DNA from: Corynebacterium wankanglinii
GTDB lineage: Bacteria; Actinomycetota; Actinomycetes; Mycobacteriales; Mycobacteriaceae
DNA: 64,000 bases
Direction of reading: 5' to 3'
Assembly: GCA_014490595.1 (NCBI GenBank)
Contig: CP061031.1
Coordinates: forward strand, 1,178,001 to 1,242,000
Position 1 is the first letter of the stretch; every line of letters begins with the position of its first letter. Positions 18,947-29,552 of the stretch are shown here, one piece after another. The position numbers were made by a program, and so were the translations under genes. The notes beneath the pieces are model-generated. The model saw only the letters and a list, made by a program, of their open reading frames with translations, searched no databases and had not been told where the DNA came from.

Positions 18947-20594
18947 CTAGAGCTCCGGGATGTTGGCGAGGAGCGCCTTGGTGTAGTCGTGCGTCGGATG
19001 CTCGAGCACCTCATCAACCGGCCCCTCGTCCACGATAAAGCCCTTGTTCAGCACCGCGATGCGTGTGGCCGTGTGCCGGGCAAGCGCGATGTTGTGGGTG
19101 ACAAACAGCAGCGACAGGTCGCGCTCGGCCCGAAGATCCGCGAGCAGGCTCAAGATAGACGCCTGGACGGAGACGTCTAGAGCGGATGTGATCTCGTCGC
19201 AGACGAGCACATCCGGGGCGTTGACCAGTGCGCGTCCAATGGCGGCACGCTGGCGTTCGCCGCCCGAGAGATCGCCTGGCCGGCGGTCGTAAAAGCTCCG
19301 GTCGAGCTGCACAGCCTCAAGAATTTCCTCGACGGCTTTGCGCTGGTCGTGACGCGACAGCCTGCCCGACATGATCAACGGCACACTCAGCGATTCACCA
19401 ATAGTGCGCCGAGGATTCAGCGAAGAAAACGGCGATTGGAAGATGTACTGGATGTACTGGCGCTGATCCAGCGAGCGTTTACGGCTGCTGTGCTCGAGCA
19501 CCTCGCCGCGCAGGCGGACGTCGCCGGTGTAGCCGGGGTTGAGCCCAGCGATCGAGCGCGCCAGTGTTGTCTTGCCTGAGCCGGACTCACCGAGCAGGAG
19601 GATCGATTCGCCTTGCTCGAGCGTGAGGTCGATCCCGTGGAGCACAGTGTTGTCGCCGTAGGCCATCTTGAGTTCCCGCACTTCGAGCAGCGGGGCAGCG
19701 CTGCCGGGTTTCTCGGTGGCAACCGAGCTGGCCTGGCCGTGGCCAGTAATATTCTTGTGTCCCGGCAGGTCTGGGATGGCAGCGAGCAGCTTCTTGGTGT
19801 ACGGGTGCTTCGGGTTGTAGAGCACACCGTTTGCAGGGCCCTCTTCCACGATGTCGCCGCGCAGCATCACCACAACCCGGTCCGCCAGCTCGGCGACGAC
19901 TGCGAGGTCGTGGGTGATGTAGAGCGAGGCGATGTCGTTGTTGCGCGTCATCTCGCGCACCGTGTCCAAAACGTGAGCCTGCGTGGACACATCCAGGCCG
20001 GTCGTCGGCTCGTCGAGGATAAGCACGTCCGGCCGCATGGCGAACGCCATAGCGATGCCGACGCGCTGCTGCTGGCCTCCAGAGAGCTGTGGGGCCAACG
20101 AGCGAGATATTCGTCGGTGTCCGGCAGGTCGACATCGCGCATTACTTCGCGCACGCGCGCGGTGCGGTCGCCGTCGTAGCCGTGGACGTCGAGCACCTCA
20201 CGGATCTGCTCGCCAATGCGCATGGTCGGTTGAGACTCAGCGCCGGATCTTGTGGCACGTAGGCGATGCGGCTGCCGCGCAACTCACGCAGCTCGTCTTT
20301 GCCCAAATTCAGCACGTCGTAATCGCTGCCGTTGGAGGAATGCAAGTGCACGGTGCCGTCAAAGAGCCGTAGCCCCGGACGAAGGTGCCCCATCGCGGCA
20401 AGGCCCGCGGTGGTTTTGCCGGAGCCGGACTCGCCGACGAGGCACACGATCTCACCGCGGCCGAGCTCGTAGTCCACTCCGTGGAGAATCTCTGCCCCTT
20501 CTATCGTGCCCAGACGCAGATTGCGCACACTGAGCACGGTATCGTCGGCCGCCGCGTATGTGCCGGGCTGCCCAGCGGATATCGAGGTCGTCAT
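18947..20594 (-). CDS. Peptide ABC transporter, fused double ATP-binding protein, two frameshifts
   Basis: Fusion of DppD- and DppF-like ATPases in one chain of about 549 residues once two missing bases are restored. The N-terminal half has Walker A GESGSGKTT, Q-loop VPQDPALSLNP and signature [11 protein letters not shown]. The C-terminal half has a second GESGSGKTT, Q-loop IFQSPFSSLNP and signature DLSGGERQR with CDEITSALD. Both halves end in the oligopeptide-type tail (HPYTKKLLAAIPDL and HDYTKALLANIPEL). The frame breaks at about 20235 and 20095, each explained by one C lost. The start at 20594 has an AAAGG site upstream. Confidence 0.88.
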
Positions 20595-20613
20595 AATCCG
20601 ATCGCCTTTCTGT

Positions 20614-21598
20614 CTACCCGTCGTGGCGGATGGGGTCGTGCTTCGGCTGAAGCTGGGGCTCTGCATCTCTGTCCTTGCCCCTCTTTGCCACAGTGGCGGT
20701 GGTTGCCGTGGCCCGTGCGGTGGCGTCGGCAAGCATGTTGGTGCCGATCGTGAGCACCGCGACGGCTGCGACCGGGAGCAGCACGCCCCACGGCTCGAGG
20801 GAAAGCGCGATGCGGTTTTCGTTGATCATCAGGCCCCAGTCCGCGGCCGGCGGCTGGATGCCCAGGCCGAGGAACGACAGTGACGCGATCGAACCGATCG
20901 AGTACGTCAAGCGCAGGCCTGCCTCCACCGCGAGTGGCCCGGTGATGTTCGGCGCGACTTCTTGGGTGAGGATTCGCCGGTGCGGCACGGAGTACATCTG
21001 GGCGGCGAGGATGTAGTCCTCGTTGGTCACGTCCAGCGTCGCAGCTCGGGCGACGCGGGCGATGCGGGGCGCGTGCGTCAGACCGATAACGAGCACGAGC
21101 ACCGTGGCGGACGGCCCGAAGATCACGATCGCCAGCATGGCGAAAATGAGTTGCGGGAAGGCCAGCAGCACGTCGTTGAGCCGCATGAGCACGGCGTCGG
21201 TCTTGCCGCCTGCGTAACCGGCGATCATGCCGATGACGGTGCCAACGATCATGCCGAGAAGCGTCGCCAAAAACGCCGTGACAAGCAAGATGAGACCGCC
21301 GGCGACGAACCGGGAGAACACGGAGCGGCCGAGGTTGTCCGTGCCAAAAAGCCCGGTGTCTGTGAACGCAGACCGATGAACTCGGTGGTGCTGTGGCCCG
21401 TAATCTGCTCCGCGAACAGATACCCCAACACGGTCAGCAGCACGACGGCCGACGTGAGGATGAGACCGACCTTGCCTTCCGTCTGTGCCCAAATGCGAGC
21501 CAGCAGTGGGTCAGGCTTGGATACGGAGGTCTTGAGCGCCGCATCGTGCTCAGGCTCCGCGTTACTCCGGCTTCCTGGGGTTGGACTGGTGCGGACAT
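20614..21598 (-). CDS. Peptide ABC transporter, second permease (DppC-like), two frameshifts
   Basis: DppC-type membrane permease, about 328 residues after repair. After an N-terminal cytoplasmic part and an anchor helix come the segment FGTDNLGRSVFSR typical of DppC, then about five helices with the EAA loop and the terminal SFLGLGIQPPAADWG signature. Breaks at about 21582 (one C missing) and 21364 (one G missing) separate the pieces. Its ATG overlaps the TGA of the first permease (TGATG), so the two are coupled. It ends 19 nt before the ATPase start. Confidence 0.86.
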
Positions 21599-22538
21599 CA
21601 GTTACTCCTCAATTTCGGGTTGGCTGCAAGGCTCACCAGGTCCGCCAACAGGTTCACTACGACGTACACCGCGGCGATAAGCAGCGAGACCGCCTGCACG
21701 ACCTGCACATCGCGGTAGTTCACGGCGTCGATGAGCGCTACACCGAGACCGGGGTAGCGGAACAGGTACTCCACGACCACGATGCCGCCCGCCAGCCAGG
21801 CCAGCTGGATCGCCACCACTTGTGCGATCGGCCGACGGCGTGCGGAAGCGCGTGGCGGAACACCACTCGTCGCTCCGGCACACCTTTGAGGCGGGCCATT
21901 TCGACATAACCGGACTCTAATGTCTCGATCATGGTCGCGCGGGTCATTCGTGCGATGTAAGGCGTGACCACGAACGCGAGGGTCAACGTCGGCAGTACCA
22001 GCTGGGACGGGAACTGCCACACGTGGCTATCCGGCGGCGACATGGTTACAGCAGGAGGACCTTGAACACCGAAGTAGCGAACAGGGTCACCAGGGCGATA
22101 CCAATGACGAATTCCGGCAGCGCGGCGAGGATGAGCGTAACCCAGGTGATCACCTGGTCGCGCTTGTAGCCGCGGCACCAGGCAGCGTAAACGCCGAGCA
22201 CCACCCCGAGCGGGATCGAAATCAGGGCCGCCAGCAGCATGAGCACCAGCGAATTCACCAGCGGCTCACCGAGCAACGCAGAGACTGGGCCCCGGTGGAC
22301 GTCGAGGTCCCGAAGTCTCCGGTGAACACCCCGCCGAGCCACAGCAGTAGCGCCTCAGTGGTGGTTGGTCAGGTTCATTTCGGCTTCCAACGCCGCGATG
22401 CGCTCCGGTGGCCTGTTGGCCCAGAATTGCCGTGGCAGGCGAGCCCGGCAGGAGCAATGTGGCGCAGAAAATGATGACGGATACGGCGAACAGGATGAAG
22501 ATGCTCACCCCGAGCCTGCGAAGAATGAATTTGCCCAT
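21598..22538 (-). CDS. Peptide ABC transporter, first permease (DppB-like), five frameshifts
   Basis: DppB-type permease, about 315 residues after repair. The piece starting at 22538 reads GKFILRRLGVSIFILFAVSVI, the family's first helix. Later pieces give EPLVNSLVLMLLAALISIPLG, the EAA-loop region YVEMARLKGVPERRVVFRHALP, and the ending LADLVSLAANPKLR. Frames change at about 22406, 22365, 22288, 22055 and 21835. Each change is explained by one or two bases missing, mostly in C runs. With the bases restored every conserved segment appears once and in order, so I consider the gene real and the shifts artefactual. Confidence 0.8.
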
Positions 22539-22544
22539 CTGTTC

Positions 22545-24091
22545 CTATGCCTCCGCTATCCAAACGCGCTCGAACAATGCCTGACTAGCGGATACCGCCC
22601 GGATGCGTTTCAAGCCCACTACGTAATTCTGGTACGCGTCGATCTGGTTGGCGAAGCCCAGATGATGTATCCGCCGTCGTCGTAGAGTTGCCGCTGCAAT
22701 TCACGGATCATTTCGCGGCGGGTGCCGTCGTCGACAATCGTGCGGGCCTTGTTCGCTTTTGCGGTGAACGCATCGTCCGACCAGTGTGTCTCGTTGAATG
22801 GCGATGCTGCGGTCGCGCACTGGTTGACCTGCTGCAAGAAGTTGCGCGTGTAGTAGAACGTCAACGCGAACGGGTACTCCAAGTAGTTGCCGTCAGCGAA
22901 GAAGGTCGAGGAATCAACCTGGTTGATGTGCACGTGAATGCCCGCAGCGCTGGCTTGCTCTGCGAAGACCTGGGCGCTGCGCAGCGCGCCGGTCTGGATC
23001 TCCGCCGCATTCAGCGTGACGTCGAGCCCGTCCGGGTAGCCGGCTTCGGCCAGCAGACGCTTTGCCTCTTCGATGTTTTGCTCGCGTTGCGGGAATCCTT
23101 CGGATAGGCGGGGTCGTAGAGCGAGAACATGTCGTTGCCCAGCTGGCCCTCCCCGGAGTAGACCTGATCGACCAGCTGGGTGCGGTCCGCCACGAGGCGC
23201 ATGGCGCGGCGTACTCGCACGTCATCGAAGGGGGCGACATCCACTCGCATTGTCAGCGGCAGCCACATGCCGGTTTCGGAGACGAGGGTGGACAAACGCG
23301 GATCTGCTTCGATCACGCGCGCCAGCGAGTGGTTGAGATTGCCGATTGCATCGACCTGGGAGGAGAGCAGCGCATTGAGCATCGCGTCCTCTTCCTGGAA
23401 GTCGATGATTTCCACACTGTCCAACAGTGGTGCCTTGCCCCAGTAGTTGTCGTTGCGCACTAGCGTGGTCGACTGGCCGGGGAGAAGTACTCCAGCTTGA
23501 ACGGGCCGGAGCCGACCGGGTTTTTCGGGTCGTAGCCTTCCGGCACAATGCCCATTTGGTACTCAGCGAGACTATCGACGAGCGTTGCATCCGCCTCGCT
23601 GAGCACTATCCGCAGCTCGCGCGGTCCGGTCGCCTCCATGTAGTCGATATGGTTGATCGACGCCGCGCCGGATTTCGGGTCGTCCGGGTCGCGGATGCGG
23701 TCGTAGGAGAAGATGACGTCTTCGGGCGGACCGGGCGTCCATCTGAGAACTGCACTCCCTCACGTAGGGTGACGGTCCACTCGGTAGCGTCGGGGGATGG
23801 TTCGACGGCGGTTGCCAGGCGGTACTCCAGGTCGTAGTTCTCATCGCGCCGGACCAAGGAGTCGTACATGTTGATCAACCTGGTGGCATCTGAGGAACTC
23901 GTGGGGATGTGGGCGTCGACTGTGTCTGTGGAGGATCCGCCTACGAGTCCCACACGCAACGTTCCGCCGCGCTTGGGTGGGCCTTCGACGTCGAAGTGCT
24001 CGACCGGGGACGGCGAGCAGGATGCTAAGGCGAACGTCGCGCCGCCGAGTGCCGTCGCCCGCAGCAGCTGTCTTCGCGTCATTTGCACCAT
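22545..24091 (-). CDS. Peptide ABC transporter, substrate-binding lipoprotein, four frameshifts
   Basis: SBP_bac_5 family oligopeptide-binding protein, about 516 residues after repair. The N-terminus MTRRQLLRATALGGATFALASC combines a twin-arginine-like motif with a lipobox, so it may be exported folded and lipid-anchored. Family segments include RGGTLRVGLVGG, the partial-unfolding signature EWTVTLREGVQFSDG, VRNDNYWGKAP and YLEYPFALTFYYTRNF. Breaks occur at about 23740, 23485, 23095 and 22665, each fixed by one base. The ATG at 24091 has AGGTGA upstream. The stop is 6 nt before the first permease. The peptide or other ligand is unknown. Confidence 0.82.
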
Positions 24092-24257
24092 CGCTTCACC
24101 TGCACATTCTGTGATCGCGCGCGTGAACGCGCTCAGCAAATATTAAGTACAAACGTATTGTCTTTTTTGGGTCCAGGCAAATGAAAGGTATTCCGTCTGG
24201 GGGTGGGTGGGGGCGTGAACAAGCGTTGCCCTCCGGAAACTGGCTGAGAGTTTGCGA

Positions 24258-24263
24258 TACACT
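24258..24263 (+). promoter_or_regulatory. -10 hexamer of uvrB, leaderless
   Basis: TACACT followed by GGC and ending 7 nt before the ATG. The identical TACACTGGC with the same 7-nt spacing precedes argC at 46512. This predicts transcription starting at the start codon. Confidence 0.6.
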
Positions 24264-24270
24264 GGCCGGC

Positions 24271-26364
24271 ATGGCTTTTGCTGCAGAACACCCCGTCCTC
24301 GCGCAGTCCGAATTTCGCCCCGTGGGCGAGATCGAACGGCGCGAGAAGCCCTTTGAAGTCGTCTCCGAGTTCCAGCCTCCGGCGACCAGCCCACCGCGAT
24401 TGCGCAGTTGGATGAGCGACTCAACCGCGGCGAGCGCGACGTGGTGCTCATGGGCGCGACCGGAACCGGCAAGTCCGCCACGGCGGCGTGGCTGATTGAA
24501 AAGCAGCAGCGCCCCACCTTGGTCATGGCGCCGAACAAGACGCTCGCCGCACAGCTGGCTAACGAGCTGCGTCAGCTGCTGCCAAACAACGCGGTGGAGT
24601 ACTTCGTGTCCTACTACGACTACTACCAACCCGAGGCCTACATCGCACAGACGGACACCTACATCGAGAAAGACTCGTCCATCAACGACGATGTGGAGCG
24701 CCTCCGGCACTCGGCAACGTCCGCGCTGCTGTCCCGTCGAGACGTGGTGGTTGTGTCCTCAGTGTCCTGTATCTACGGTCTTGGCACCCCGCAGTCGTAC
24801 CTGGACCGCTCGATCGTCCTTCGCACAGGGGAGGAGGTGGAGCGAGACCGCTTCCTGCGGCTGCTGGTGGACGTGCAGTACGAGCGCAACGACATCGATT
24901 TCAAGCGCGGCACTTTCCGCGTCAAGGGCGACACGGTGGACATCATTCCCGCCTACGAGGAGGTCGCGGTGCGGGTGGAGTTCTTCGGCGACGAGGTGGA
25001 CTCGCTGTACTACATCCATCCGCTTACAGGCGATGTGATCAGCCAGGAGGACGAGGTGCGCATCTTCCCGGCTACCCACTACGTGGCCACGGACGAGCGC
25101 ATGGAAAAGGCCATCGAGGCCATCAAACTCGAGCTCGCGGACCGGCTGGAGGATCTGGAGAGCAAGGGCAAGCTGCTTGAGGCTCAGCGTCTGCGCATGC
25201 GCACGGAGTACGACTTGGAGATGATCCAGCAGGTCGGTTTCTGCTCCGGCATCGAGAACTACTCCCGCCACATGGACGGCCGCCCCGCAGGCTCCGCGCC
25301 GGCGACGCTCATCGACTACTTCCCGGAGGACTTCCTCACCATCATCGACGAGTCCCACGTCACCGTGCCGCAGATCGGCGGCATGTTCGAGGGCGACATG
25401 TCGCGCAAGCGCAACCTGGTCGAATTCGGATTCCGCCTCCCTCGGCGGTGGACAACCGCCCCCTCACGTTCGACGAATTCGAGGCTCGCGTGGGCCAGAC
25501 TGTGTACATGTCCGCCACCCCGGGCGACTATGAGCTGGCCGCCTCGCAGGGCGAATTCGTCGAACAGGTCATTCGTCCGACCGGCCTGGTGACCCGAAGG
25601 TCACCGTCAAGCCCACCAAGGGGCAGATTGACGATCTCATCGACGAAATTCGCCAGCGCACGGAGAAGGACGAGCGAGTCCTGGTAACCACCTTGACCAA
25701 GCGCATGGCGGAAGACCTCACGGACTACCTCCTGGACAACGGCATCAAGGTCCGCTACCTGCACTCTGACATCGACACACTGCAGCGCGTCGAGCTGTTG
25801 CGGCAGCTCCGCCTCGGTGAGTACGACGTGCTGGTGGGCATCAACCTCCTGCGCGAGGGCTTGGACTGCCGGAGGTATCGCTAGTGGCCATCTTGGATGC
25901 TGACAAGGAGGGCTTCCTTCGCTCCACCAAGTCGCTCATTCAGACCATCGGCCGCGCAGCCCGCAACGTCTCGGGCGAAGTGATCATGTACGCGGACCAA
26001 GTCACCGAGTCCATGCAGGAGGCTATCGATGAAACGGAGCGCCGCCGCGAGAAGCAAATCGCCTACAATAAGGAGCACGGCATCGACCCGCAGCCGCTGC
26101 GCAAAGCGATTGCGGACATCTTGGACCAGGTCTACGAGAACGCCGACGCGGACGCTTCCGCAAGTCTGAGCTCAGAGCGGCGGTGGCGGAGCGGCCGGAC
26201 GTGTCCAACATGGCCTCCGACGAGGTGCAGAAGCTTATCGACGACCTGACGGTCCAAATGCGCGACGCCGCCGAGAGCTGAAGTTCGAGCTGGCCGGCCG
26301 ACTGCGCGACGAGATTGCGGATCTGAAGCGCGAGCTGCGTGGTATTAAAGACACAGGCAATTAG
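24271..26364 (+). CDS. uvrB: Excinuclease ABC subunit B, six frameshifts in the sequence
   Basis: Damage-verifying helicase-like subunit of nucleotide excision repair. The pieces contain Walker [15 protein letters not shown], the beta-hairpin [61 protein letters not shown] and the C-terminal UVR domain ([11 protein letters not shown]). Shifts lie near 24378, 25440, 25592, 25868, 26160 and 26272. Restoring one G or C at each gives about 699 residues, the normal UvrB length, with no other damage. Loss of function by decay would not leave the sequence so clean. uvrA is in the same window at 31.4 kb. Confidence 0.9.
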
Positions 26365-26379
26365 CGAAAGGACCCTGCC

Positions 26380-26838
26380 TTGCACACCTACAACTCCATC
26401 GCTGTCGGCACCGACGGCTCAGCCACCTCGATGGTTGCGGTACGAGCAGCAGCCAGCTTGGCCCGCGTCTACGGCGCCGACCTGACCATCATCTGCGCGC
26501 ACTACACCGCCTCCGGCTCGATGTTGAATTCCACGAACGCCGAGCTGTCACGGGTGGACATTGTTACTGCCACGAACGCGCGCGACATCCTGAGCAAGGC
26601 GGAGACGATTGCGAAGGAGGAGCAGGCCGGCACGGTCAACCTGGTGTCCAAGGGCGGCCAACCGGCGAACGTGCTGCTAGAAGCGGTCGAGGAATACGGC
26701 GTCGACCTCCTGGTGGTGGGCAACAAGGGCATGCGCTCCATGGCGGGCCGAATCTTCGGCAACATCCCCGGCAATGTGGCCAAGAAGGCGCCGGTGGACG
26801 TCATGCTCGTGGATACCAGGGCAGAGGGACACGACTAA
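26380..26838 (+). CDS. Universal stress protein, UspA family
   Basis: A 152-residue Usp-fold protein starting SIAVGTDGSATSMVAVRAAASLA, with the C-terminal nucleotide-binding-type motif VVGNKGMRSMAGRIFGNIPGNVAKKAPVDVMLVDT (G-2x-G-9x-G-S/N pattern). Such proteins bind ATP and support survival under stress; the specific role is unknown. The likely start is the TTG at 26380, preceded by GAAAGGA. It follows uvrB after 15 nt and is followed by a second Usp gene, probably in one transcription unit. Confidence 0.85.
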   Translation: MHTYNSIAVGTDGSATSMVAVRAAASLARVYGADLTIICAHYTASGSMLNSTNAELSRVDIVTATNARDILSKAETIAKEEQAGTVNLVSKGGQPANVLLEAVEEYGVDLLVVGNKGMRSMAGRIFGNIPGNVAKKAPVDVMLVDTRAEGHD

Positions 26839-26891
26839 AACAACCGAGGGGTACACTAGTCCTGCCCCAAAAGCTTTGAAAGGTGATCACC

Positions 26892-27335
26892 ATGGCCGAT
26901 ACCCCATACAAGACCATCGTCGTCGGCTCCGACGGTTCCAAGTCCTCGCTGCTGGCCGTTGAGCGCGCCGCAAGGATTGCTGCAGCCTTCGGCTCCACCC
27001 TCGTCATCGGCACCGCCTACTACGAGAACGAGGAAGAAGCTGCAAAGACGCTGCGCCAGGATTCTGTGACCATCCTCGGCGACCAGAAGGCGCTGGAGAA
27101 CCTCGAGGGTGCAGCTGATCACGCCCGTGCGGTAGGCCGCCGGACGTGCAGACCGCGACCCGTCCGGGAACCCCGGTGCAGGCCCTCATGGCCATCGTCA
27201 ACGACAACCACGCTGATCTGCTTGTTGTTGGCAACCGCGGGATCAACTCGCTGACCCCGCCTGCTGGGCTCCGTGCCGGCGGACGTCGCCCGTCAGTCTG
27301 ACTGCGACGTCATGATCGTCCACACGGTCAACTAG
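26892..27335 (+). CDS. Universal stress protein, UspA family, two frameshifts
   Basis: Second Usp-fold protein. The N-terminus KTIVVGSDGSKSSLLAVERAARIA is intact. The frame breaks at about 27138 (one base lost before PPDVQTATRPG) and about 27258 (two bases, probably GG, lost in LTGRLLGSVPADVARQSDCD). With these restored the protein is 148 residues and ends in MIVHTVN at the TAG of 27335, immediately before the convergent helicase stop. The C-terminal half shows the ATP-binding GNRGINSL pattern. The ATG at 26892 has AAAGG about 10 nt upstream. Confidence 0.8.
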
Positions 27336-29487
27336 TTATTCGCCAACCACCGTCAGCGTCTGTGTGGCGCGGGTGACGGCGACGTAGAGGTCTTGCCACC
27401 CCTGTGGCGAGGCCTCTTTTATTTCTCCGGGGTTACTACTACGACGTGGTCGAACTCCAGGCCTTTCATCTCGCCGACATTGGTCGCATCGATCACCCTG
27501 GTCAAGCCGTTTCGCTTTTCGACGTCCTCCGGCCGCCCCACAAACTGCACCGGCTCCCCAGACGCGCGGATAGCCTCCGGGACCGTTGCGTGCGGGTCGA
27601 TCTCGGCAGAATCTCTGCCGCGTAGTCTGCGATCTCTTTTGGTGTGCGGTAATTCACCGTGAGCTCGTGGAGGCGGAACCTGCCGCCCACAAACGGCTCA
27701 AGGGCGGCCGTCCAATCATCGACGCCAGCGGGGGAAGAGGTCTGGGCGGTATCGCCCACCAGGGTCATCCAACGCGACGGGCAGCGCCGAAACACCATCC
27801 GCCACTCCATAGGCGACAACTCTTGCGCCTCGTCCACGATCACATGGCCGTACGCCCACGTCTGATCGGCCCTGGCACGCTGAGCGGTGGAGCGGGTGTC
27901 CGTTTCGCGCTGACGGCTGGCCAGCGTCTCCGCGTCGATGACGTCTGCGGCGGAGAGGATCTCGGCGTCGAACTGGTCGTCGTCGTTGTCCGTGGATTCA
28001 GAGGAAGCCAGCACATCAAGCGCCCCCTCGGCCTCGGCGACTAGCTCGCGCCACTCCTGTTCTTCCTTGCGCCGCTGCTCCTCCGGGTCAACGGTACCGA
28101 TGAGCACCGCCAACTCATCTACCAAAGCCGTGTCCGACCGGGTAAACGCGGAGCCGGGCTCGCGGTACAACGCAGCGCGGGTGTAATCGTCATAGTCGTA
28201 TGCAACCGCAGCGATGGCCTCAGGGTCGGTCAACAGCGCCTCCAACACCTCCACTGGGTCGAGCTCGGGGAAGTGTGCGTCGATGAGCTGCTGCACTTGG
28301 GGGTCTTCCGAAAGGTCGTCGTGAAGCTGATCCACGTCCGCATCGGAGAGCAAGTTTTCGCCACCCAGCGGATCTTCGCCGATTCTCTGCGCCAGCGTCT
28401 CGGCGAGCAACTGAGTCAGGTGCTCTGCGAAATGCGCGCGGGCCTGGTTGTGGGGGCGCCGCGAGCGGCGCGCCCGGGTCCGCGCAGCCTTGATCATCTG
28501 CGGTGTCGCTTCTACCGGCACGGAGTCGAAGGTCAGCTTCACTGGTGTGTCGGGCACGGTTTCGTATGCCTGCACTGCTCGTTTGAGCACAGTCACCATC
28601 TCGACCGATCCCTTCACCTCGCGGGCTGCGATCGAGTCGTCACCGGCTGGCGCGAACCCCGGCACCAGTTGGTCGGCGGTGGAGAGCACGACCCCGGTCT
28701 CGCCGAGCTCCGGCAGCACCCGCGAGATGTACTCCAAAAATGTCGCGTTGGGGCCAACCACGAGTACGCCGGTACGGGTCAGCTGCTCGCGCCAGGTGTA
28801 GAGCAAGTAGGCGATCCGGTGGAGCGCAACTGCCGTCTTCCCTGTGCCCGGCCCGCCTTGCACCACCATGACACCGCGAGTTGGGTCACGGATGATCTCG
28901 TCCTGCTCTCTCTGGATTGTTTCCACGATGGAGCGCATGTGTCCCGTGCGGGCCTCGTTCATCGTGCGGCGCAGCGCCGCCTCGGAGCCGACGCCTGCGG
29001 CGGAGGTCTCAGCCCCGTCGCCGGAGAGCACCTCGTCGTCGACTGCGGTGACCGTTCGCCCCCGCATACGAATGTTGCGCCGGGTCTCCACACCCTCCGG
29101 GTGGGCCGTAGTGGCCAAGTAGTAGGGGCGAGCGAGGGGAGCACGCCAGTCCAGCAGGAGTGTCCGGTAGTTATCCTCCCGGTCGTCCATCCCCATGCGG
29201 CCGATGTACCTGCGCTCTAGGCCACTACGGCCCGGTACCGGATTCTCGGGGTCCTGGTCGGCCACGTCGATACGGCCGAACACTAAGCCGGTCTCCGCCA
29301 CATTGAGGGCATCAAGTTTCGCGTTCAGGCCGTGGTACTCCGTCTCGCGGCGCACCAGTGCGTCCGAGTCAGGGTTATCCGGGTCCACATCACGCTGCAC
29401 CTGCTCAAGCCTTGCCTGAGCTCGTGCTACCTCAGCGTCGAGGTGCGCGAAGAGTGTGTCCACATACGCTTGCTCTGTTTCCTGCAT
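27336..29487 (-). CDS. UvrD-like helicase of HelD/HelR type, two frameshifts
   Basis: Superfamily 1 helicase-like ATPase of about 717 residues related to actinobacterial HelD/HelR, which bind RNA polymerase and free it from DNA or rifampicin. That role is inferred from the family. The N-terminal coiled coil (about 1-60, rich in Glu/Ala/Gln) is followed by Walker A GGPGTGKTAVALHRIAYLLY at about residue 215, Walker B HVIVDEAQELSP and VGDTAQ. The C-terminal motif ends GWQDLYVAVTRATQTLTVVGE. Breaks at about 27607 and 27428 are each fixed by one base. The start at 29487 (ATG) was chosen; a GTG two codons upstream is possible. Confidence 0.82.
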
Positions 29488-29500
29488 CCCCACAACAAAC

Positions 29501-29535
29501 GGCCCCGGGCCGGGGATTATTCCCAGCCCGGGGCC
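29501..29535 (-). terminator. Terminator of the DoxX-like gene
   Basis: Perfect 10-bp stem GGCCCCGGGC / GCCCGGGGCC with a 15-nt loop, 18 nt past the stop of the minus-strand DoxX-like gene, followed on that strand by a T-rich stretch (GTTTGTTGT). It sits directly in front of the helicase start. Confidence 0.75.
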
Positions 29536-29552
29536 ATGAATTCACGAAAGGG

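Noticed and set aside
24271..26364. uvrB as a true pseudogene
   Set aside because: Every shift is cured by one base and the rest of the protein is perfect to full length; decay would not look like this.
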